NCBI RefSeq assembly: GCF_051020955.1
Contig: NC_135018.1
Coordinates: 7,686,439-7,750,438, forward strand
Length of the DNA: 64,000 bases
Direction: 5' to 3'
Source of the DNA: Megalopta genalis
Taxonomy: Eukaryota; Arthropoda; Insecta; Hymenoptera; Halictidae
Numbering within the stretch: position 1 is the stretch's first letter; each line of letters starts with the position of its first letter. The position numbers and the translations under genes were made by a program. The notes beneath the pieces are model-generated. The model was not told the origin of the DNA, did no database searches, and was given only the letters and a program-made list of their open reading frames with translations. This document shows positions 44,930 to 57,235 of this stretch, in pieces.

Positions 44930-45740
44930 GTGGCAATCTACGAGATGTAGTAATCGATATAAAAACTGAATATCTACAATGTAAAAGTTGATATCACATT
45001 TGACGATCTATAATGCAAGAACTGGCATGAAATTTTTGTAATTAGAATGTAAAGTTTGTTAACCTACGATGTAAAAATTCATACGGAATCTGTAAATCGA
45101 TAACGTAAAAATTGATGTTAAAATTCATTCAATTTATAATGTATAAATCGTGTGATAATGTATAAATCGTGTAATTGTTTAATTTATAATGTAAAAATTC
45201 GTACTAAATCTGTCGATTTACAGGGTGTCCCAAAAATGTCTCGCAATCCGAAAGTAGGGGATTCCTGAGGTCATCTGTAGCAACTTTTTCCTTAGCGAAA
45301 ATGCAATCCGCGGCTTCGTTTACGAGTTATTAACGAAAAACAGTGACCAATCAGAGGCAAGATCATTTGGCGCGAGACGGCCGAGCCAATGAGCGGAACT
45401 GGGCTCCGTGCACTCGTTGGCTGGGCCGCCGCGCGCCAGCCGAGCTCGCCTCTTATTGGTCAGTGTTTTTCGTTAATAACTCGTAAACGAAGCCTCGGAG
45501 AAAATTTTCGCAAAGGAAAAAGTTGCTTCAAATGGCCTCGGGAACCTCCCATTTCTGGATTGCGAGACATTTTGGGGATACCCTGTACAGTGTAAAAATT
45601 GCCATGAATACTAACGATCTATAATGCACGAACTGATATAAAATCTATGAATCGATAACATAAAAATTGATACAAAATCTGTCGATCTATAAAAATTAAT
45701 ATAAAATTTGGCAATCTATAACGTCGAAATAGTTATAAAA
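44930..45740. repeat. Degenerate minisatellite, about 38-bp unit, interrupted by a TA element
   Basis: Units of the type GATCTATAATGTAAAAATTGATACAAAATCTGT recur with heavy divergence on both sides of the 45221-45585 element. The element therefore inserted into an existing array. Confidence 0.78.
45221..45585 (+). mobile_element. TA-flanked CAGGGTGTCCC element, 365 bp
   Basis: Starts CAGGGTGTCCCAAAAATG after TA and ends GGGGATACCCTG before TA. Inner blocks: AACTTTTTCCTTAGCG, TTTACGAGTTATTAACG, a CCAATCAG box, CCGAGCCAATGAGCGG, and the same in inverse at the right. By eye it is about 97 percent identical, inverted and of equal length, to 49454-49818. Confidence 0.93.
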
Positions 45741-46531
45741 TCACTGAGCAAAGAACGGAACGATCATGCAAAAACCACCGTGTTCAGTTTGTACAGCTGA
45801 TGGTGGTAAATGATCGGGGAAAAAAACAGTTTGCTGTTAAGATGAAGCGTATCAATTACGATAAGAATGGGATAAGAATGCAGATAGGCGCATTTGCGGC
45901 AATCCGTGCTGTTGAATCCGTTCGGTTGACTCGGTTAATAATCCTCGTTCGCGCGGGACGAGTTTCGACTAGTCCGTGGACGCAGGCTAGCCGCCTCGCA
46001 TCGGGGATGAAGAACTGAATTAGTAATTAACCCTATTAGCCGGGGGTAGTCCGGTTGTTCTGGCCGCGGTGTTTGTTCTATCCGGGTGCTTCCACGGGAT
46101 CCGACTGCCTGGGCCCGCGATTAATCTTCCCTCTTTATCCCTCGTTCTCCCGCCGCCTTTCTCCCAGAAAAATATTCCTCGCGATGCCACCGGCTCGCCT
46201 CGACGCTGCTTAATTCATTTCTATGGCCGAAACTAATACCCGTGGCTCGTGTACTCGGCCAACAACACGGCACCAAGGTCCGATAAATTCACCTCGGGTC
46301 TGGTGGATCCTACTAGCATGATTGAACGAGCATTCGATTTATGTTTACTTCTGGGCGAAACGACGCGACGAACGGCTCGCAGACAAATTCGTTCGTTAAC
46401 TTGTCTCTGGTGCTTTAGAAGCTTTCGGTGAAATTGTAGGAGACGGTTTTGTGGAAACTGTGGTGGTGGAACCTCGGTTATCCGAACTCACGATGCGTGA
46501 AGCTTTTATTATACGAACTGTTTTGAGATGC
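45741..46531. other. No gene seen
   Basis: A GC-rich block (45900-46400). TTAACCCTATTAGCCGGGGG at 46028 starts like a TTAA element end, but no partner or palindrome was found. Confidence 0.4.
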
Positions 46532-47361
46532 CGCACACAGTGGTCCAGTTTGGAGAATTCGGTGTCAAGCTGTCGTGACTTTCGAACCATTAGAGATATT
46601 GCAATGAAATTGTCACTAATATTAGTTAAAAGATAATAATTTTTAGCTACTGATAATTAAATATCTTTCGCATTTGTTAAACAATAAATTTCAATAAACG
46701 ATCATTTTCGATTTAAAAAAGAATTGTTTGAATGTAATTATACAACCTATTCTCTACTTTTTAAACATGTATTTCATTTTTATGTTTCATACGTGTAAGG
46801 TTTTTCTGGAATACGTTTATTTGGAATATCCGCGATCGAGCGCGCTCGTGAGCGACGCGCGACCGAATCGTTTTTAAAGAAATATAACTTCCAAATTGAT
46901 TTCTACAGGGACGTGATCTTTTCACAGTTATTTAAAGAAAGCTGTATAGAAAATATGCTTTTTAGCAAGAACACGGAGACCGTGGGAGTTCAAAAGTCAC
47001 GTATCAATCAGTGTTACATTTTCAATATGTTATTTTTAGTAATGATTAAAAAAATATATGATTTCTTATTAGAAAGGTGTGATCTTCTATAATATAAAAT
47101 GGTTAAGAGAAAATATGGAACACAATGATCGGGACATCGCGAAGAAGGTAAGGAGGTCTGTCAGGCGAAATATTCTACTTTCAAAACGTTCAACTTTAAA
47201 TGTTCACGGTAACTGAAATATTTATACAATTTCATTAATTTCTTCGTTTCTGAAGTCCATAGATCTTTGTAAAGCAATACAAATTGAATAATTATCACTT
47301 TCGAAAACTTGATTTTTCCATGAAATGTCACTAAATTCTTCAAACTGGACCACTGTGCGCC
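46532..47361. repeat. Inverted repeat pair, possible transposon termini
   Basis: CACAGTGGTCCAGTTTGGAG at 46536 faces its inverted copy at 47334-47361 (read inward, CACAGTGGTCCAGTTTGAAG), about 26 bp with one or two mismatches, 830 bp apart. The sequence between has no transposase motif. Flanks show no clear target duplication. Confidence 0.5.
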
Positions 47362-48538
47362 ATAACAATTTTGATTTAGATAAAATTGTTAAGTTTCTTT
47401 AACGGGGTTCTTATCTTGACTGGAAAACTTTGCAAACGCAACAAATTTACAAAAAGGAATGCAACAAACTAATAGAGGAGACGTAAATTCAACAAACGTC
47501 AAATACAAATTAATTCGACTCACGATTAAAGCAGTTAAAAAGATATTGTTCATCAAATTCTATACTATTCCTTTTTCAAACATTCTGTAAACCTAATTTT
47601 TGTAGCTCTAGAAACTACATTCAAGTTTCTGGTCGTTTGTCAATGCAAACAAATTTTTTCTGAGAGAACAATCCAAAGCGTACAAAAAGCAACTTTGACC
47701 TTTTAAAACGTGTCCTTTTAGAGTGTCCTACGATTTTTTCTCGGGAAGTTACAGAGTACGTTGAACATGAACAAACTTTGAACCCAAGATTTGGTCATCT
47801 TTCCCTTTCGATCGACAGCTCTATAATTAATAGCTAATAGTTAATGGTGAGTTATATGCATGCTGCATCCCAATCAATTGCAATCTAAAAAAGTTACCGT
47901 GTACCCATTCCCTAGAAAACAATTCGGTCTAACATCTCGAAAGAATTCAAGTTATTCGGAGCAACTCGAATATGTTATTCCGTTCGAAAAGCCGGTAACA
48001 TACCTCCCGACGCGAGCGTAGATAAATCAAGAGGAAACAAGGCCCATTATCGGCAACGTTCCACATGTTACCAAGGTCCTAAGCAAACGGAGCGAATCCA
48101 GAAGTCTCGACCCGGGCTATTGCATCCCGCGATCCAAACAAAAGTCCTCAATTGGCCGTGACAAATCCGACGATCCCCTAATCTCATAAATTCTTCATCG
48201 AAACACGTCCGACCCCTCGGCCACGACAAATGAATCGTAACCTCTCCGTGCGATCTCGCCGAAAACTTTCACCGTATCGTTGGAGGGTCGATCCACTTCC
48301 GGTGTTCGGCCAAATTCCATCGAAAATTGCGAACCACCCAAGAGAGCGAGGACAAGCCGAAGGCTGAGCGAAAACAGTTCCGCTTCCGCTGGGATAGTTC
48401 GAGAATTCTTTGCCGAACTATGCGGGCGTTCACCATTCGTCTGAAGATCTTCGACGCGAGCCTCCAAGCGGATTGGAATCGCTTTATTCGGACAAATATG
48501 CCCGATATGCGACTTTGGATTCCCAGGGTGCCGACCTG
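47362..48538. other. No gene seen
   Basis: Featureless noncoding DNA, GC rising toward 48500. Open frames at 48195-48800 depend on the CT tract that follows. Confidence 0.4.
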
Positions 48539-48597
48539 TTCTTTCTCTTTCTCTTTCTCTCTCACTCTCTCTCTCTCTCTCTCTTTCTCTTTCTCTT

Positions 48598-48646
<49 letters not shown>

Positions 48647-48651
48647 CTTCG
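48539..48651. repeat. (CT)n / CTTTCT-rich polypyrimidine tract
   Basis: CTTTCT hexamers, then a long CT run. Glu/Arg-rich frames on the minus strand come from it. Confidence 0.95.
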
Positions 48652-49324
48652 TTACAGACCCGCTTACTCGCGCCCGCGAACAATTACGCGGCCCCCGGCG
48701 CGAGTTAATTAAACGAAACGGTCTAAACAACCGGCCGACTCTCGGGGAAATTTCGGATTCCCGGCTACGCTTCTACGCCGCCGCCGTTTGCTTTCTATGA
48801 TCGCCATATTCTTCATCGAATGTCTCCATTCTGCTCGATTTTCGGACGGAGGATTCTTCGTCGATAACCGATGCGTAATCAATTAGTCGAGACCGGGGCA
48901 AAGTTAGCCTAGAAAAGTTCGGAGAAGGATACGAAACGTTTTCTTTGGTAAAAGATTGATGAAACGAATTAAAATTATAGCTGAATATCTTCTGTATATA
49001 ATTCCAAAGCGTCACACTTGAGAATAATCTTAAAAAACTTTGAAAATTGCAAGCGATCAATATTTCTCTTTTGGACGTTAATGGGATTTGTTTACTAGGC
49101 AATTTCTAGAAAATTGTTATCAAAAACGGCAACTGGTTGGCACGATGAAATAATTAAGAGAACAATGTTTTTTTTCAACATTTTTATCCGAGTCTATACG
49201 AAACTTTAAAATTCTTTTCTCAGTTTTAGAAAATAATGTGCAAAAATTTAATAGCAACTACTACTTTTTCACGTACCGTTCTGTAAGTTAGGAAGAAAGA
49301 AGGGAAACATGTAGAGCCCAATTC
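48652..49324. other. No gene seen
   Basis: Noncoding DNA; the 109-codon minus-strand frame at 48773-49102 has no recognisable content. Confidence 0.4.
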
Positions 49325-49440
49325 GTTGTATAAATTATTGTATTATATTTCAGTTTAATTGATTGTATTTTATTCTATTCTATTCTATTCTACTTCATTT
49401 TATTTTCTTGTTGCATTTTATCTATTTTATTTCATTTTAT
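49325..49440. repeat. ATTCTATTCTA/TTTTATTTC-rich dispersed repeat, copy 2
   Basis: Parallel to 39440-39580, with an expanded TTCTA pentamer run. It directly precedes a TA element. Confidence 0.65.
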
Positions 49441-49453
49441 TGTATGGGATGTA

Positions 49454-49818
49454 CAGGGTATCCCCAAAATGTCTCGCAATCCAGAAATGGGAGGTTCCGG
49501 AGGTTATTTGAAGCAACTTTTTCCTTTGCGAAAAATTTCTCCGAGGCTTCGTTTACGAGTTATTAACGAAAAACACTGATCAATAAGAGGCGAGCTCGGC
49601 TGGCGCGCGGCGGCCCAGCCAACGAGTGCACGGAGCCCTGTTCCGCTCATTGGCTCGGCCGTCTCGCGCCAAATGATCTTGCCTCTGATTGGTCACTGTT
49701 TTTCGTTAATAACTCGTAAACGAAGCTGCGGATTGCATTTTCGCTACGGAAAAAGTTGCTTCAAATGACCTCAGGAATCCCCTACTTTCGGATTGCGAGA
49801 CATTTTTGGGACACCCTG
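49454..49818 (-). mobile_element. TA-flanked CAGGGTGTCCC element, 365 bp, inverted twin of 45221-45585
   Basis: Starts CAGGGTATCCCCAAAATG after TA and ends ATTTTTGGGACACCCTG before TA. Its reverse complement aligns with 45221-45585 end to end. Confidence 0.93.
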
Positions 49819-49961
49819 TATAAAGAGAAGGACTACATACTTGTAATCCGTAAGGAAATCAAAACCGTTCTGCATCAGTTCCAATGAATAAGAGACAAAT
49901 GAAACTGTCTATCTTTCTTTGAACATTTCCGGGCGTTAAAATGTATAATACATTTAATCTA

Positions 49962-51917
49962 CAGGGTGTCCCACAATTATTTTAACAGCCGAAAATGAGG
50001 GGTAGCTGAGGTCATTTGAAGTAACTTTTTCCTTTGCGAAAATGCAATCCGCGGCTTTGTTTACGAGTTATTAACGAAAAACACTGGCCAATGAGAGGTG
50101 ACGGTGCGAGAGAGAGGGTCCGCGAGAGAGTCCGCAGCACGAGGCTTTGACAGAAGGTCGGGACGGACTCGAGCCGCGTTCGAAGTATTGAACAAGTCAC
50201 GAAGCGAGAACTTTCCGGATTTTTTTAACTACATAACAGTGATATTTTTAAGAAAAACGCTGTTCACCTTTACTTTAAAACGTCTGAAGAATATTTACTA
50301 ATTTTTCGGACCCGAAATAATATGAAGTTTAACCGTGACAGCTGTTTTAATTTTCTGGTGTGCATGACACCTCGTGTGTACCATATGAAATTTTTATGCA
50401 AGGTGTACAGTGAAGATTAACGAATGATTTGCAAAGCTGATTTAATAATAAATAAGGGACGTAAAGGATTTGTTTATTAGAGAGATATGAAAAATATTAT
50501 CAGTAAGAAACTCACCCATTTAGTTGAGGATGCATTTGCTGGCTGAAATTCATGATGTCGAAGGGCACTGACCTTGTACAACGTACAGCTGATCTTTCAC
50601 TGCACTGTCACTAAACACTGATCACTTAATTAATCACTGATAATCCGAATCACTTGTGGATATTTAAGAAAGATCACTGAGACTCGTTCGCGGATAATCG
50701 TTTATTCGACGCGTTCGTTCGGAAGTCGACGTTTCACTGCCAAAAAATCGAGGCCTCGACCGTGGGCCCTTGTCGTTCGTCTTTCGGCCGTCCGAGGAAA
50801 TAACACCCGATACTATTTTCTTCGAAGCGCATTTTCTTCTAACGCCAAATGAAATAAACAAGATATGCCGAGACGTAAACTGTGTCCGACCCGCTGTCAC
50901 CCTGCGCTCTTAGAACGTAATTAATGGCCGTGCGAAGAAAATGGTATCGAGTGTCATTTCCTCGGACGGCCGAACGAAGAACAACAAGGACCCACAGTCA
51001 AGGCCTGAATTTTTCGGCAGTGAAACGTCGACTTCCGAACGAACGCGTCGAATAAACGATTATCCGCGAACGAGTCTCAGTGATCTTTCTTAAATATCCA
51101 CAAGTGATTCGGATTATCAGTGATTAAATAACTGATCAGTGTTTGGTGACAGTGCAGTGTAAGTGAACTTCGCAAATAACCATACCAGAGGTTCCACCGA
51201 CAGTATCCCTCGAATGTTGCGGTCATCGACCTGGGATCAGCTGTTCGTTGTACGAGGTCAGTACGTACGAGTCAGCAAATGCATCCTCAACTAAATGGGT
51301 GAGTTTCTTATCGATAATATTTTTCATATTTCTCTAAAAAACAAATCCTTTACGTACCTTAACGCGATTATTTATTATTAAATCAGCTTTGCGAATCATT
51401 CGTTGAATTCTGTTCGTACACGGAATTATTTAAATTAAAATATCATTTACGAACTTTGTTAATCTTCACTGTACACCTTGCATAAAAATTTCATATGGTA
51501 CACATAAGGTGTCATGCACACCAGAAAATTAAAACGACTGTCACGGTTAAACTACATATTATTTCGAGTCCGAAAAATTAGTGAATATTCTTCAGACGTT
51601 TTAAAGTAAAGGTGAACAGCGTTTTTCTTAAAAATATCACTGTTATGTAGTTAAAAAAATCCGGAAAGTTCTCGCTTCGTGACTTGTTCAATACTTCGAA
51701 CGCGGCTCGAGTCCGTCCCGACCTTCTGTCAAAGCCTCGTGCTGCGGACTCTCTCGCGGACCCTCTCTCTCGCACCGTCACCTCTCATTGGCCAGTGTTT
51801 TTCGTTAATAACTCGCAAACAAAGCCGCGGATTGCATTTTCGCAAAGGAAAAAGTTACTTCAAATGACCTCAGCTACCCCTCATTTTCGGCTGTTAAAAT
51901 AATTGTGGGACACCCTG
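49962..51917. mobile_element. Giant (1,956-bp) palindromic foldback element of the TA family
   Basis: Starts CAGGGTGTCCCACAATTATT after TA (49960-49961) and ends with the inverse before TA (51918-51919). The left arm, to about 50828, matches the right arm from about 50928 to the end inverted, at high identity, leaving a loop near 100 bp. The right arm has two extra blocks (about 54 and 66 bp), which explains the length difference. Only the outer 135 bp or so resemble the 365-bp members; the rest of each arm is new DNA. The 67-68 codon frames at 50098-50301 (+) and 51578-51781 (-) are the same sequence in the two arms and show no known domain. Confidence 0.93.
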
Positions 51918-52049
51918 TATAATGTAGCGATGACGTTCTTTACACAGTTAAAGCATACTTTTTCTTCGAATGGCTCGAAAATGTTCTAGCATCGAGTAAA
52001 AACGACGTTGAATCGAAGTGTTGAATTGTACTGTGATTTACTTGATTCG

Positions 52050-52395
52050 ATCCTGTTTCCGACGTCCTTTCCGTGAATATTTTCGCGGACGTGTAGCAGC
52101 AAAAAATGATCTACAAAGAAGAAAAGGGGACGTAACGTCGTTTCCTGCATTACCGGAACTCTATTCTGTTTATTTCTAATTTCATGCTCTTTCTCTCACG
52201 TCCTCTCGTTGTGCGGATTTTCATGCAAATTCTAGAAAATATGTTGTAAACATGGTTTCCTGCGTATTTCAAGGTTTCCTTTGTGTTTATTTTTAATTTG
52301 ATGTTGCCCCGCGTCCTTTCTTTGTGCGGATGTTTATGTAAATTTGTAACGCCAGAACATGATACATAACAAAGGAAAGGGGACTTTTAAATTTC
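52050..52395. repeat. Three-unit degenerate tandem repeat, about 115-bp unit
   Basis: GTTTATTTCTAATTTCATG at 52168 and GTTTATTTTTAATTTGATG at 52283 start two units; each holds CGTCCT(C/T)TC then GTGCGGATTTTCATG or GTGCGGATGTTTATG. AAAGGGGAC ends the first and the last. Two unit cores are copies of the GACTGCGG/ATGCA motif. Confidence 0.7.
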
Positions 52396-53622
52396 CGATT
52401 GCTTGGCATGGTTGAAATGCGTTTTCGCCGAGAAATGAGTTTTACCTCTCACGAGGTGCTGCAAACGCATTAATATCTATGTTCTGATTATTAGACTGCG
52501 GATCATTGTGCAAAATAGAAGTTCTCCTATTTTATAATTTCACTTTATTTTATTTCCTATTTTAGTATTTCATTTTATTTAATTTCCTATTTTTATGTTT
52601 TTCTATTATATAAACCAGAAGTTAGGTGAAAATGTATTTGGTTTATCCAATTTTGCTATAATAAATGTATGAAATCCGCAGTCAATAGATATTTATGCAA
52701 AACAGAAATTATCTTCATCGACCGCACGAAATGAGAACAAATTAGAAAATTGTTTCTTCCTGGAATAGTTTTAATATATTTAAATTAGAAAATTTTGTTA
52801 ATCTTCTCATAAATGCATAATCATCTATAATCTAATTATGACAAAATAACTGTACGTCCTTTTGCATTTATTCAAATTCGAACCGAATAAGATCCAGCAA
52901 AATGAGAACTACACAAAGGTTCCATTTTCTTCTTGGTTTAATAAGCTCAACTTTTGCGCCAATAAGCAACAATACAGTGATTCAAAAATATCCCACGGAT
53001 ACCCAAGGAAAAGATGAAAATGGACGTCGGTGGGAATTATTGTAATTTCTGTCGCGGCGATCTTCATTCGGATTACAAACGCAAACAGAAGTTCTGTTTA
53101 CAATAAAATTTCCGCGGGCTAATTAGCACGTTATAGCCGGACCGCGGATTTCATGTAAAACCGTTTATGTTCTTTAGTTAATAAACCCGGTCGGTGAAGA
53201 ATAACCGCGGAACGGAATGAATTTCCATTGAAACTTCCATACCATTCTTTTACGGGGATCTTCGCGGATTGTAGACGCATAAAAAAAAAATCCACGGTCC
53301 AATTATAACTTGTAATTCACTCGTAAGGAACTTGAAGCTGCGAAGCAACATGTACAACGATTTTTTCTGGTTTTTGTTGCAGGTATGCATTTCGTAACAG
53401 TTTGCCAGTGAATCTACCGCTCCCCGTTCCGTAAGTAATCGTTCGTGTTTCGGAATACGATAAAAAGAGACTCGCATTTCTGCAACAGAAAATAATAGAG
53501 ACGTCGGCTAATTAGCTGCGTCAATTAATTTCTGCGACCGCTTGGCAAATTGTTTGCCCGCGAACAAACGAACGACTCTGCTCCCTTCGTAATACATTTT
53601 CTTCCTATACATTCGCCCACAA
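52396..53622. other. No gene seen; cluster of GACTGCGG motif copies
   Basis: Motif copies at 52493 (+), 52662-52684 (-), and 53140 (+; GACCGCGGATTTCATGTAAA). Between them runs an AT-rich CTATTTTA-type simple repeat (52530-52610). No coding evidence. Confidence 0.5.
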
Positions 53623-54063
53623 AAGCGTTCGTACACTTATTTTTAGATGACAGAGGGACCAGTCCACTGGACCGTAATTAGAATGCTTTTGTTTAATTTT
53701 GTTACTGCTTACAATGACAAAAGAAATAAAAACACTCTCGTCTTTTTAACTTGTTCATCTGACCCTGTAATGAAAATATCAAAAATGCGTTTCGTAGATC
53801 TGGGAAATTTATATGCAAATAACGACCAAAGATCGCAAAAGTTGCAGTTTTGACCCGATTTTTTACACTTACGACCAATAAGTGCGAGAAATCTGGTTTT
53901 TTTAAATATACTTTTAGTAGCACTTGGTTCAGAGAAAAAAAAGTTAAGAAGACGTGAAATTTTTTTCATTTCTGTCATTACAAGTAATAGCAAGTAGTAA
54001 CAATTTAAATCGTTTCGTGCAGTTTTAAAAAAGTTATTGCGTTTGGAAACGGTGTACGAATAC
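53623..54063. repeat. Possible MITE with TTCGTACAC ends
   Basis: GCGTTCGTACACTTATTTTTAG at 53626 and, inverted, GTGTACGAATACTAAATG at 54054 have TTCGTACAC in common. The right block (54025-54063, TTTTAAAAAAGTTATTGCG and then AAACGGTGTACGAATAC) recurs near 25880-25910 and 57642-57690, so that end at least belongs to a repeat family. The left end lacks a matching TA target, so the full element is doubtful. Confidence 0.35.
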
Positions 54064-57000
54064 TAAATGAAAGTCACTGTGTACTGTTGATATTCTGTGT
54101 CCTTTGGAAACGCCGGCGTAGCAGTTAAACGATAAAACGTGTTAAACGATAAATAGATGCGGCAGCGATCCGATGGAAAGGGAAATCTCTGCAGAAAAAA
54201 ATTACACCGGGAGCGCGCGAACAGAAATAAGCGAGTCAACAAAACGACAGACGCGAAAATGGAATAAACTATCGCGGAGGAAAAAGCGGGTTTGCAGCGC
54301 AAAGAAAAATAAAAAGGAAAGGGTAGGAAACCTGGTAGGGGTTCGGAAATTAAAGGAAAACAGAGTCGGGAAAGAGGCATCGGATGCTGGATAAATAAAA
54401 AAAAAAACGCTCAAAAAGGAATGAGAAGGAAAAGGAATGGCGAGAGTTATTATCCGTCGCGCGGGTCTGCTACGGCAGCCACGTGGACACTGGACCGACA
54501 TTTTTCTTCGAATTAGGGCGAGTGTGTTACTTATTGTGCCGTATTAAAGTGACGTCCAAAATTTTCGGCAATCTAAATAGTTTTTGTTTCATCTACATCA
54601 CGCTTCTGAAAACATTTCAATTATATGTTGATGTCTTTTATGTAAGTGCAATTTTTTTTCATAAGTGCAATATACATATAATATATGTATAAAGAACAAA
54701 AAATATTTAACAAAATCTTTATGTAACAGATTTTGAGCGAGTTACTCTGCCCTCAAAAAGATTTCTTTCTCAGTGCATTTTATTTATACAATGCATCTAA
54801 TGACACTTGAAAAAATGCAAACGAAATTATGCAAAGGAATACTTCGTAATGTATATTGTTTCATAGCAATGCCAAGACCGGATTCATTCAAACTTCGTAT
54901 CATTTATATATTATCATATATACTTCAATAAAGAAATATACCTCAAATATTCTCTTAGAAATATCTTTATAATAGCAGAAGCTATAAAGAAAAAAAATCA
55001 GAAACCAGTCATTTTGACTGCATGAGAAATTTGAAAATCTAATTTCCGTGTTTTATACCTCGATTAAGAAGTTGAAGTTTCGATTCGGCTATGAAAAAAT
55101 GGCAGATCAAATTTCGTTGAAAAGATTCACCAACTTTGATCGAATAATGCTGCTTCTGTGCATAAGTAAAATTATTATAATGTCACAGGGGGTAACAAGG
55201 GGGTGGTACAGTAATTGGCACGCTCACTCTATTCGCCGTCGAATCTTCTGGCGTGTGAATCGAATGCGATAAAAGCTGACAGTTGCCAGACCCGCGGAGA
55301 CAGAGGCGCATCGCACCGCCTATTTCCCGCAGAAGTGATTACGCTGATGCACCGCTTTACAATTTCGCTCCGCTCGGCGACGGCCGAGAGCTTCGCCCAG
55401 CTACGGCTAAAGCATCCTGAATATAAAGGACAATTGATGCTGTATCGCGGAATTATGCACGATAGTTTCGTCGTAATGGCTCCGTGGAAAGTATACCAGA
55501 CGCTCGCGATTACGAGGATCGATAAACCGATGCTTATGCTCCCTTTGACGACGGAACGAGAGTTACGCGCGTACACTGCAGAGCTTCCTCGGATTCGGAA
55601 ATGATCGTAGGGATTCTGGTTGCCTTAGCAAGAGTTACCGTAGAGCCAGAAGTGTGTATAGGGAACATCGTTGGCTGCCGGCTAACCGTCGTTGATTAGT
55701 GCGTACACACCCCTCCAAATGCCCACTTACAGAGAATTCAATAAATGACAGAAAATGAACTTTTTCAAAAACGATAGAAAAAACTTCAGAATTTCTCGAA
55801 TTTATTTCGACGTCAATTACGTTGAACTGTAACGAGCATATATCGCTGTTCTATTTCAATATTGAGAGATTAAAAAAAAGAAAAACTGGCATATATTTAA
55901 ATGTGTGAAGCAAATGCATTACTTGCCACATCCCACTGTTTCCTTCTTAGCAACTTCTACGTCTTTGCGTGTGTCTGGAAAAATATTGAAATGTTAAAAT
56001 ATCTATATTTATGTAGACTCTATTTGTTAGATTTATTTATATTTATATTTGTTTGATTTTATTTTTGTCAATATACATCAGTACAAAATTTAATGGAAAT
56101 AATATTTCATTATCTTCGGAAACCAAATTATTCTTGGGAAAATAAAACTTCAAATGCCCTTTTTCTTGAAACTAAATTAGAGCAACGATATGGTGCCGTT
56201 CGATAAAATCAAGACGACTTTGACTTTTTAACGTAAAAAAAAACATTGTTTGAGATTTACGAACACGCGAACATGTAGTCCACCGACCACTGATAAAATT
56301 GTGTCTGAAACATTGTTTCATCGTGCTTGACGCCGACACCCAGTACGTATCTCCGGTTTCAGCGATCGAGGAATTTTGTTTCGCTAGTTAGATCGATGCC
56401 GGACCAGTTCCACTCTGGAACGGACAAACCTCGTCCCACTTACCCGAAAGTTTCGCGAAAGACGCCGCGTTTTCTTCTCGCGAAATTCATTCACCGCGGC
56501 GGCCGTGGAAGTTGAGGCAAGACGAGGCGAGTTAGAAACGTGTCAGCGGAACGAGCTGGGCGAGAGTTCTCCGGGTGAGATTGCGAGACTTTCTAAATTT
56601 GACTTGTTTACTTGTTATCACTTCCCGCGAACGTGTCTTCGAATATATGAAGCCCGGCCGAGCTGATTGGTCGCCGGAATGTAACCGAAGTTGGAACCGA
56701 GTAGATGAGATACTGCCGAACGATCTTCCGGGAACCGATTCTCGAAAACACATTTGGTAATTCCTCGCCACTGTCGTTAGGCCGCAGGTTCCCAACTTGA
56801 TCAAATCCCTCCTATCGTCTTGGTAAACAACCTTATCTCGCCCTATACTCGGGTGTCGACAATTCTCTAAATTTATTCATACACGATTCCCAATCGTGTC
56901 TTCGAAGGATATTCACGTCCCGTCGACGTCGATGGCATATTTCGGGAATTTATTCTGAAAGAAACGAACGAAGGTATCCGCATGAGAATTTGCAGATGCG

Positions 57001-57103
57001 TTTCACATTAACTGTGTTCATGAATTATTTTTTATTTTGGTATTGTTCGTTGCAATGTTAGATAGTTAGATAGATCCGAATGAATTCCTTCGGATAATTA
57101 ATT
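54064..57103. other. No gene supported in 3 kb
   Basis: Purine-rich block at 54170-54440 creates a Lys/Arg/Glu-rich frame. A 129-codon + frame at 55215-55604 (ending at 55602-55604) is open in GC-rich DNA; the opposite strand is open for 115 codons over the same span and I recognise no domain. Repeat content is low. Confidence 0.35.
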
Positions 57104-57235
57104 TTTTATTCGCGAACAAACTATAAAAAGAAATTGATTTGAGTAAAAATGATAGAATGTAATCATCATTATTCAAATCAATTATTTTCCGTATGAATCC
57201 CCCTGTACGAATAAATTCTTATTCAAATAAAATCT
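57104..57235 (-). repeat. ATTCGAATAA-rich dispersed repeat, copy 3 (partial, palindromic)
   Basis: AATTATTTTCCGTATGAATC with flanking ATTCAAATC matches copies at 25611 and 31782. Here AAATTGATTTGAGTAAAAAT stands head-to-head with the inverse ATTATTCAAATCAATTATTT, giving an imperfect palindrome about 57130-57185. Confidence 0.65.

Noticed and set aside
46028..46060. TTAACCCTATTAGCCGGGGG as a TTAA element end
   Set aside because: No matching right end and no clear palindrome; TTAACCC can occur by chance.
48195..48800. Glu/Arg-rich frames of 150-160 codons on both strands
   Set aside because: They read through the CT/GA tract at 48539-48651.
55215..55604. 129-codon open frame
   Set aside because: GC-rich, overlapped by a 115-codon frame on the other strand, no known motif. 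Some helix-like composition in the second half is not enough.
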